Positions 32,893-38,452 of a stretch of 38,452 nt of DNA are shown one piece after another; position 1 is the stretch's first letter; the number at the start of each line of letters is the position of its first letter. Source of the stretch: JAHELQ01 sp965603365 (GTDB lineage Bacteria > Acidobacteriota > Aminicenantia > UBA2199). The notes under the pieces are model-generated. The model did not search any database. It was not told the DNA's origin and saw nothing but the letters and a program-made list of their open reading frames with translations. A program made the translations under genes and the position numbers. The stretch covers positions 1-38,452 of the forward strand of contig CBFDCR010000047.1 of assembly GCA_965603365.1 (NCBI GenBank), written 5' to 3'.

Positions 32893-34314
32893 AGGTTTTT
32901 TGCCGCCGGCCAGACCGCCCAGATCTCTCATGGCCTTGCCCGCCAGGGTGTGTTCCATATTGATCTCAAGCGCCTTCTCAAAACAGGCCCTTGCCCTCTT
33001 CATCATATTGGCGGAACGGTACAATTGACCCAGGGCAAAAACCGGATCTGCATTCCAGGGCTCCATTTCGGACGCCTTCTTGAGATTCTTTTCCGCCATT
33101 TTTTTGGTGGCCATCATCTTCGACTGGCACAGTCCCAGCAGCAAGAAGTAGTTGGCCCGGGAATCGTCGATCTCGATGGCCTTTTCCAGCAGCGTCGCCG
33201 CCTCGAAATACTTCTTCTGTTTGTAAAGGGAATTGGCCCTGGCAAAATTCTCCCGGGCCAACTTGATTTGATCGGCCCCGCCAACCTCCGCTGAGGCTGC
33301 CGGCTCGGGCACCGCCGCTTCCCTGCCTTCGGCAGCCGGCTGTCTGTCCTCCATCTCTTTTTTTAGCATCTCATAGGCCTTCCGGATCTCCGCAAACACA
33401 TCTTTCGCCTTGAGGACTGCGGTGGAATCGGGAGCGGCATTTATCTTGTCCGGGTTATACTTACTCGAATAATCGTGATAACGTTCCTCGATCTCGTCTG
33501 CTGCCGCCTCCTTGCGGGTCGCCAATAATTGACGAGGATCCAGATGCCCGGCCTTCATCTTTTGATGTAAATCGTATATTTCTTCGATGCTCTTGTTTTG
33601 TTCCACGTCGTCGACGGTAAATTCGGTAAAGTCTACGGCATTCAGCAGGTAAAAGAGAATCATATTTCGCCAGAATATGGGTTCGGGATAATCCAGCTTT
33701 CTCAGGACCCGGGCCAGCGACACATTGGAAAAAGTGGCCAATTGTCTATAAAATTCAAAATCATCGGGCCTTAATGCCTTAACTGCCGGTGGAGGTATGG
33801 TGGTGGCGACCGGTGACCGGTACAAAAATCTCTCCTTAAAATAGGAAATATCGATGATCGTCTGGCTGCCTTCGTAAATAATCTCCGACACCTTGATTTT
33901 TAAAGCATGGTTGCCGGGCACCCTGGGGGTTTTGACTACAAATCGCCATTCCCCTGTTTTCAAGGGAAAGGTGGAAATGGCAATCTTTCTCGCCTGCACC
34001 ATCAGGGCATCATAAATATCCCGTCTTCTTAAATCGGCCACCTCCACCAGGATCTCCCCGATTTTAAGGGCAGTACTCTGTTTTAATTGGAGGGCCATAT
34101 CCAGTTGGGGGCGATCTATTTTCCCGCTGGAAAGCAATACCCCCCCCAGCCGCTCGTGCTCCAGGGAGGTGGCGGCAAAGGCCAGGCGCCCATTTATGAA
34201 GAATAGCTGCTTGCTGAAATCTTGATGAGTGACCTTTAATTCCCCGCTCAACCGGTCTTTCAAAATTTTTTTAAATATGAGGGGCACCGGAAATTTCTGA
34301 ATCGCATTCGCCAT
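32857..34314 (-). CDS. DUF4388, degenerate J-domain and TPR protein (paralogue 2)
   Basis: It has the same domain order and clear similarity along its length to the convergent neighbour: FPVPLIFKKILKDRLSGELKV, ATSLEHERLGGVLLSSGKID, GEWRFVV, and TPR helices with ASEMEPWNADPVFALGQLY. The J-domain-like part (about 255-325) reads KYNPDK at residues 287-289. The essential His of HPD is Asn, so Hsp70 stimulation is probably lost. An Ala/Glu-rich linker (AAEGREAAVPEPAASAEV) separates it from the TPRs. TGGAGG precedes the ATG. The two genes look like an inverted duplication followed by divergence. Confidence 0.87.
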   Translation of the reverse strand: MANAIQKFPVPLIFKKILKDRLSGELKVTHQDFSKQLFFINGRLAFAATSLEHERLGGVLLSSGKIDRPQLDMALQLKQSTALKIGEILVEVADLRRRDIYDALMVQARKIAISTFPLKTGEWRFVVKTPRVPGNHALKIKVSEIIYEGSQTIIDISYFKERFLYRSPVATTIPPPAVKALRPDDFEFYRQLATFSNVSLARVLRKLDYPEPIFWRNMILFYLLNAVDFTEFTVDDVEQNKSIEEIYDLHQKMKAGHLDPRQLLATRKEAAADEIEERYHDYSSKYNPDKINAAPDSTAVLKAKDVFAEIRKAYEMLKKEMEDRQPAAEGREAAVPEPAASAEVGGADQIKLARENFARANSLYKQKKYFEAATLLEKAIEIDDSRANYFLLLGLCQSKMMATKKMAEKNLKKASEMEPWNADPVFALGQLYRSANMMKRARACFEKALEINMEHTLAGKAMRDLGGLAGGKKPLFFLFGKKVKG

Positions 34315-34445
34315 ATAAAATTAACCTCCACACCGCCAGGCCTACTGTCCAAGAACTTCTCTCACGAGAAATTCACCTTCATTATTACACTCATTCCCAT
34401 CTTTTGTCAAATTTCAATGACCCATCAACAGATAGCCTGGAGAAA

Positions 34446-36803
34446 TCATTCATACTTCAACGCCTCTACCGGGTTGGCCCATGCGGCCCGGACTGCCTGA
34501 AAGACCACCGAGGCAGTGGCGATCACCAATGTCAATACCATGGCCAGCACAAAGATGGAGATGCCCGGGGAGATCCTGTTGGCATAACCCTGGAGCCATT
34601 TGTCCATGGCCAGATATGTTAGGGGCCAGGCCAGGAAATTGGCCAGCAGCACCAGCACGAAGAACTCCCGGCAGAGCAGCAGCGTGATCTGGGGCACCGA
34701 AGCGCCCAGCACCTTGCGGATGCCGATCTCTTTGGTCCGTTTTTCGGCTGAAAAGGAAGCCAGGCCAAAAAGCCCCAGGCAGGCGACAAATATCGTCAGG
34801 TAGGTAAAATATTTGACCACTGTGCCGATCTGCTCTTCGGCCCGGTACATGCGGTCAAAATCTTCATCCAGGAATTTATATTCAAAGGGATAGTTGGCGA
34901 TGACCCGTTTCCAGGTTTTCGAGATGGTACTCAAAGCGGCCGGGATGTTCCCCGGGGCGATACGAATCAACAAATAGCGGGCAGCCTCGGGATCGAGGTA
35001 GAGCGCCAGCGGCTCTATCTCGGTGCGCAAAGACTGGAAATGGAAATTCTTGATAACACCGACAATCGTGCCCTTGATGCCGATAAACGAGAATCGCTGC
35101 CCCACCGCCGAATCCTTCTTGAGCAGCCCGGCCACCTCTTCGTTCACCAGGAAGTTCGTTCTCTTATCCCCGGCAAACTCTTCAGAAAAATCGCGGCCCT
35201 CCCCCAGCTCCATCTTCATGGTCTTTACAAAATCGTAATCCACCGCGTTCTGACTGATCAGCAGCCTGAATTCCGGGTCTTTACCATCCCAATCCGCTCC
35301 AGCGGAGTTGCTGCCGATCATCGACGGCAACTGCTGAACCCCAGTCACCCCCAGTACTTCAGGAACCTTTGCCAGCTCATTTTTCAAGGCTGCGTAGTAA
35401 TCTTTTATTCCGCCCCTCAACACAATATAAAGGAGATGTTCCTTATCGTAACCCAGATTTTTGTTTTTCATATAGTGCAACTGCCGGGACACGATGATGG
35501 TGCTGATGATCAGGAAGACAGAGAGGGTAAACTGGAACACCACCAGGATGCGGCGAAAACGGGAGCCCCCGGTTCCGCCCGTCAGTTCGCCTTTCAGTAT
35601 TTTGACCGGCTGAAATGAAGAGAGATACAGGGCCGGGTAACTTCCGGCCACCAGGCCGGTGAGGAGGATGATGCCCGACAACCCCAGCAGGAATGGGCCA
35701 AACCCGGTCACGGCAAAGGTAATCTCTTTCTCAGCAAACGTATTAAAGGCCGGCAGGATCAACCTGACCGCCAACAGGGCCAGCCCCATGGCAATAAAGG
35801 CGAAGATGATCGCCTCCCCGTAAAACTGCCGGATCAAGTTTCCCCTCGACGCCCCCGCCACCTTGCGCATGCCCACCTCCCTGGCCCGGTTGGCCGAGCG
35901 GGCGGTGGACAGGTTCATGAAATTGATGCAGGCGATGAGCAGCACAAACAGGGCAATGATGGAGAAGATATACACATACTGGATCGGTCCCGCGGTCTTT
36001 GTATAACCAAAATAGCCGTGCAGGTGGAGACGGGTAAAAGGCATCAGCACCAGGTCGGTCTGGCTCTCTTTGAGGCGGGTACGGATAAAGCCGAAAATCT
36101 TCTCATTGACCTGCGCCGCCGTGGCCTGGGGATGCAGTTCGACAAAGGTCTGGATAGAATTGGACCCCCAACTGGTGCCGGTGCGCCCGCTCTGTTCGAG
36201 GTATTCATAGGGGATAAGGATGTCGAATTGGAGGGAGGAGTTGTGGGGTACTTTTTCCAGGACGCCGGTGATTTTGAAACTCTTCTCGTTGTTTACTATG
36301 ATCGATTTGCCCAGCGGATCGCTGTCGCCGAAGTACTTCCTGGCGATTTCGCCGGAAATAATCATGGACTGCGGCTCCGTTAATGCCGTGTCCCGGTTCC
36401 CCCTGGCCAGGGGGAAGGTAAACATCTGCAAAAAGGAGGGGTCCACCGCCCATATAGAGTTCTCAAAAAAGGCCTTTTCATCGTAACTTAACAACTGGCC
36501 GCCGGAATAGACGAAACGGGTGGCGTCTTTGATCTCCGGGATCTCCTTCACCAGGGCTGGGGCAATGGGATATGGGGTGACATTGACATGGAAGAGGCGG
36601 CCGGTATAGTGCTGGTTCTCCTCCACCCGGTAAAGGTGGGGGGCCTTCTGGTGAAAACGGTCATAACCCAGTTCATCCAGCACCCAGAGGAGGATCAACA
36701 GGCAGCCGGCAATGCCGATGGCCAGCCCCAGGATGTTGATCAACGAATACCCCTTGTACCGCCCGATATGGCGCAGAGTCATCTTCAAATAATTCCTGAT
36801 CAT
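34446..36803 (-). CDS. FtsX/MacB-type ABC transporter permease (785 aa)
   Basis: The architecture is TM1 (about 20-40, INILGLAIGIAGCLLILLWV), a large MacB-PCD-like periplasmic domain, and FtsX core 1 (about 280-400, with LLIACINFMNLSTARSANRAREVGMRKVAGAS). Then come another helix and periplasmic domain, and FtsX core 2 (about 670-780, FSAEKRTKEIGIRKVLGASV). The sequence ends NPVEALKYE. The RxxEIGxRKVxGA coupling-helix motif appears twice, so one polypeptide carries two permease halves. Such proteins power export or mechanotransmission with a separate ATPase. No ATPase gene is adjacent; it must be encoded elsewhere. GGAGGGACC precedes the ATG. Confidence 0.93.
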   Translation of the reverse strand: MIRNYLKMTLRHIGRYKGYSLINILGLAIGIAGCLLILLWVLDELGYDRFHQKAPHLYRVEENQHYTGRLFHVNVTPYPIAPALVKEIPEIKDATRFVYSGGQLLSYDEKAFFENSIWAVDPSFLQMFTFPLARGNRDTALTEPQSMIISGEIARKYFGDSDPLGKSIIVNNEKSFKITGVLEKVPHNSSLQFDILIPYEYLEQSGRTGTSWGSNSIQTFVELHPQATAAQVNEKIFGFIRTRLKESQTDLVLMPFTRLHLHGYFGYTKTAGPIQYVYIFSIIALFVLLIACINFMNLSTARSANRAREVGMRKVAGASRGNLIRQFYGEAIIFAFIAMGLALLAVRLILPAFNTFAEKEITFAVTGFGPFLLGLSGIILLTGLVAGSYPALYLSSFQPVKILKGELTGGTGGSRFRRILVVFQFTLSVFLIISTIIVSRQLHYMKNKNLGYDKEHLLYIVLRGGIKDYYAALKNELAKVPEVLGVTGVQQLPSMIGSNSAGADWDGKDPEFRLLISQNAVDYDFVKTMKMELGEGRDFSEEFAGDKRTNFLVNEEVAGLLKKDSAVGQRFSFIGIKGTIVGVIKNFHFQSLRTEIEPLALYLDPEAARYLLIRIAPGNIPAALSTISKTWKRVIANYPFEYKFLDEDFDRMYRAEEQIGTVVKYFTYLTIFVACLGLFGLASFSAEKRTKEIGIRKVLGASVPQITLLLCREFFVLVLLANFLAWPLTYLAMDKWLQGYANRISPGISIFVLAMVLTLVIATASVVFQAVRAAWANPVEALKYE

Positions 36804-36922
36804 GGTCCCTCCATAATACTATAAAATATAAATTGAACGTGCATCCCCCAATATACCCCAAATCCCCCCCAAATTCGACTGTTATTACAATCCCGAACCC
36901 CAAAATAATTTTTCCCCCGCCA

Positions 36923-36944
36923 GGGGACGCAGATCTGCGTCCCC
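36923..36944. repeat. 22-bp perfect palindrome
   Basis: GGGGACGCAGA (36923-36933) is followed directly by its exact complement. The surrounding CAG...CTAC context matches, from memory, a dispersed intergenic palindrome seen in several uncultured phyla. It lies upstream of the permease gene. Confidence 0.7.
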
Positions 36945-36987
36945 TACATCATCTTAAAATTGGCAAAAACAACCCGGGCGGGGTTGC

Positions 36988-37071
36988 GGTTTGCCGTGAT
37001 ACGGTGTTGCTTTTCCTATATACGGTTGTATCTTTTCTATATACAACTTTTTCTTTCCTAAATACAACTTT
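36988..37071. repeat. four degenerate 21-bp tandem repeats
   Basis: The units start at 36988, 37009, 37030 and 37051. In the minus-strand frame they encode heptads of the form KVVYRKD (VFRKEKVVYRKDTTVYRKS), with no stop. The region lacks a ribosome site for that frame, so it is noted as a minisatellite that may or may not be translated. Confidence 0.65.
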
Positions 37072-37305
37072 TTTATTCCCATATCCGGCTGCCGGGACAG
37101 TCAAAAGGGTTTCTCCTCTCTTTGATGGCAGAGATTTCAGGGACTGTCGGTGATCACGTATATAGTTTACAAAATGAGACGGATTGGGGTCAGACAAAAA
37201 TTCTTGATCCATTATTTATTCATCTAAAAAATGTATATTTAAGAGGACAAAAAACGGGACAGTCCAGTCCAGGAAATCGTCCCACAAACAATCCGAACTC
37301 CCTCG
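37072..37305. other. intergenic region with REP-like fragments
   Basis: Contains ATTGGGGTCAGACAAAAATT near 37184 and CGGGACAGTCC near 37257. These phrases are typical, from memory, of short palindromic elements mobilised by IS200-like REP transposases. No complete palindrome and no transposase are present. No gene is supported here. Confidence 0.35.
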
Positions 37306-37512
37306 TTATAGTTCATCCAGGTCGAGTTTTGAAATTTTGCCCCTGGCGGCATCTTCCAGTCCTTTTTGAACACTCTGGCAGGCCTCTTTGTTTTGATAGA
37401 GCCACAATTCCGAGGCCGGAAGTTCACCGAGGGTCAATCTATTTCTATCATCAACTGTTTTGGTGCCGATCTCGCGAAACTCATCATCTATCTTAAGTGT
37501 ACCCTGCTGCAT
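37306..37512 (-). CDS. antitoxin-like small protein (68 aa)
   Basis: The ATG at 37510-37512 (MQQGTLKIDDEFREIGTKTV) has GGAGG 8 nt upstream and is preferred to one 11 codons earlier. The body has an AbrB-like strand pair (TKTVDDRNRLTLGEL) and a helical end (PASELWLYQNKEACQSVQKG, LEDAARGKISKLDLDEL). The phrase ASELWLYxNKEA...VxxGLxDAAxGK is, from memory, typical of prevent-host-death/AbrB-type antitoxins encoded with RelE/PIN toxins. No toxin gene follows. The 3' flank is a repeat-rich spacer, so it may be an orphan. Confidence 0.65.
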   Translation of the reverse strand: MQQGTLKIDDEFREIGTKTVDDRNRLTLGELPASELWLYQNKEACQSVQKGLEDAARGKISKLDLDEL

Positions 37513-37647
37513 ACTCACTACCTCCAGATCAATAATATATAACAAAATACATTATGGGTTAATGGGACAATAGGAATAAAATCTCCTGCCCAAATTTCAA
37601 CCAATAACCCACTTTTTTATTTCATGCAGATGCCCTCTCGCTCCCCC

Positions 37648-37971
37648 TCAATCAGCTCTTAGCTCGCGAGCTTTATCAAAACCAGTTCCAGTTAATTCGT
37701 ATCGTACTCCCTCCGCGCGTCTGACAAGGCCACGTTGCAAAAGCTTTTTAAGAGCTTCAATATATCTATCTCGATTAGCAGGATCATTAGAATATAATTC
37801 TTCGTCACCAATTTGAATATATTCCCCTGTTTCTTCAGTCGATAAGCGGTATATAATTCCGGAGTTTTTCTCAGCCAAAACCAATATTTTCTTTTCCTCA
37901 TCAGCTAACCTTCTATCTTTACATGTATTCCATTTTGATTTAAGCTGAAAAAGATCATTTAAAAATCCCAC
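37648..37971 (-). CDS. small winged-helix-like protein (107 aa)
   Basis: A GTG start at 37969-37971 is chosen. GGAGG lies 7 nt upstream, and the predicted promoter places the transcription start near 37997, which excludes the longer ATG-started frame from 38019. The C-terminal half (RYIEALKKLLQRGLVRRAEG, VRYELTGTGFDKARELRAD) has the helix-wing pattern of winged-helix domains. The N-terminal half is charged and helical. It may be a DNA-binding regulator, but no specific family is recognised. Confidence 0.65.
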   Translation of the reverse strand: MGFLNDLFQLKSKWNTCKDRRLADEEKKILVLAEKNSGIIYRLSTEETGEYIQIGDEELYSNDPANRDRYIEALKKLLQRGLVRRAEGVRYELTGTGFDKARELRAD

Positions 37972-38003
37972 TGTGTACCCTCCGCTAACAAATTTAGAAG
38001 AAA

Positions 38004-38032
38004 ATATTACCTCACACAAGAGTTATTGTCAA
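38004..38032 (-). promoter_or_regulatory. strong promoter of the winged-helix-like gene
   Basis: On the minus strand there is TTGACA (38027-38032), 17 bp, and TAATAT (38004-38009), nearly full consensus. Confidence 0.65.
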
Positions 38033-38091
38033 TGGAGTTGCCCCGAAATTTTAAATAGGACTAAATGCTTGACCTCAATCGCCAATCTATC

Positions 38092-38307
38092 TCATTGATT
38101 TTCCGGGCTGCCGTCTCTGTCCCCGGTTTTCCTGCCTTTTAACCCTAATGCCGACTTGAGGGTGATGGAGGCATCCTTCACGATATTAATAATAACCCGA
38201 ATGAACCGAGTGAATACCCCCACATCCTCTGTCTGGCTCCCCGCTAATTCTCTTAATTCTTTGGGCTTAACGCTATCTTCTTTCTCTCTCTTTTTAAAAA
38301 CAGACAT
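38092..38307 (-). CDS. hypothetical small protein (71 aa)
   Basis: The ATG at 38305-38307 has CGGAGGAAAAAAAG upstream. The protein has highly charged ends (MSVFKKREKEDSVKPKELRE; LKGRKTGDRDGSPENQ) and one amphipathic or weakly hydrophobic helix, VFTRFIRVIINIVKDASITL. That helix could lie on a membrane. No family is recognised. A 21-bp repeat array lies about 50 bp upstream and may carry its control sites. Confidence 0.55.
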   Translation of the reverse strand: MSVFKKREKEDSVKPKELRELAGSQTEDVGVFTRFIRVIINIVKDASITLKSALGLKGRKTGDRDGSPENQ

Positions 38308-38355
38308 CTTTTTTTCCTCCGTTTTGTCACTTTTGGCCGCAGATCTATGACTCTA

Positions 38356-38452
38356 GACGTCACCGGTGACGGTGCACACGTCAACTTTGACACTCTGGAC
38401 GTCACCCCTGACGCTTTGAACGTCAACCTTGACGCTCGGGACGTCACCGGTG
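38356..38452. repeat. 21-bp tandem repeat array running off the window
   Basis: Units begin at 38356, 38377, 38398, 38419 and 38440 (the last is cut by the window end). Each has (G/C/A)ACGTCA and the dyad GTCA-N4-TGAC. The array is open in both directions. The plus strand from the ATG at 38347 reads heptads such as DVTPDAL, NVNLDAR and DVTGDGA. The minus strand reads LTFKASGVTSRVSKLT-like heptads. Neither has a ribosome site in view. Confidence 0.75.

Noticed and set aside
36949..37212. Minus-strand frame encoding heptad repeats KVVYRKD
   Set aside because: No ribosome site and no homologous context; recorded as a tandem repeat instead of a gene.
37184..37265. Insertion sequence remnant
   Set aside because: Only short REP-like phrases are seen; there is no transposase fragment or paired terminal repeat.
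37122..37496. Plus-strand frame of 124 codons across the repeat-rich spacer and antitoxin-like gene
   Set aside because: It lacks a ribosome site and crosses repeat fragments; the minus-strand antitoxin-like gene explains the conserved part.
38253..38447. Minus-strand frame across the 21-bp repeats
   Set aside because: It overlaps the better-supported 71-aa gene in another frame and has no ribosome site within the window.

Overview
The window looks like chromosomal DNA from a Gram-negative bacterium. Three predicted outer-membrane proteins with export signals, SecA, and exported periplasmic enzymes support this. The mix of six-bladed beta-propellers, a lone FtsX-type permease of about 785 residues, DUF4388/TPR proteins, a YtcJ-like amidohydrolase and four-helix-bundle (S23-type) genes resembles uncultured lineages such as Candidatus Aminicenantes (Acidobacteriota-like). 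That placement is an impression from gene content and was not tested. No rRNA, tRNA or CRISPR array was seen.

Layout. Bases 1-2480 hold a HicB-like antitoxin, a convergent AAA ATPase of the archaeal-ATPase/DUF234 type behind a palindromic operator-like site, and a beta-barrel gene. Bases 2515-6571 carry guaB and secA on the minus strand. Bases 6611-7129 are a decayed trypsin-like protease. Bases 7207-12389 carry three membrane or unknown proteins, a DUF481 outer-membrane protein and an RluA-type pseudouridine synthase. Bases 12547-18241 are an accessory block: a DUF72 gene, a four-helix-bundle gene interrupted by an in-frame TGA and bounded by TGGAAT-rich inverted repeats, and an AT-rich 1301-residue STAND/NACHT-like NTPase with a C-terminal PD-(D/E)XK-like nuclease motif. 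The NTPase gene lies between two copies of a 36-bp perfect direct repeat.

Bases 18236-23412 carry a YcgN protein coupled to a hybrid histidine kinase, a small unknown protein, a WYL regulator and an AmmeMemoRadiSam protein B. Bases 23623-25644 carry a Cys-rich outer-membrane protein and a small membrane protein. Bases 25713-29550 hold the most interesting cluster. On the minus strand it reads: radical SAM/SPASM enzyme, then a 46-codon gene abutting its stop codon that encodes a peptide with an AG-CCC junction, then an exported six-bladed beta-propeller, then an exported papain-like protein whose catalytic Cys is Gly. I read this as an undescribed RiPP-like (ribosomally made, post-translationally modified peptide) system. 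A YtcJ-like amidohydrolase is transcribed divergently from it.

Bases 31510-36803 hold two convergent paralogues (DUF4388, J-domain, TPR) and an FtsX-type permease. The right end (36900-38452) has a 22-bp palindrome, two independent 21-nt-period repeat tracts, and three small genes: antitoxin-like, winged-helix-like and unknown.

All family assignments come from reading motifs. No database search was run. Recollections of family consensus sequences are marked as such.
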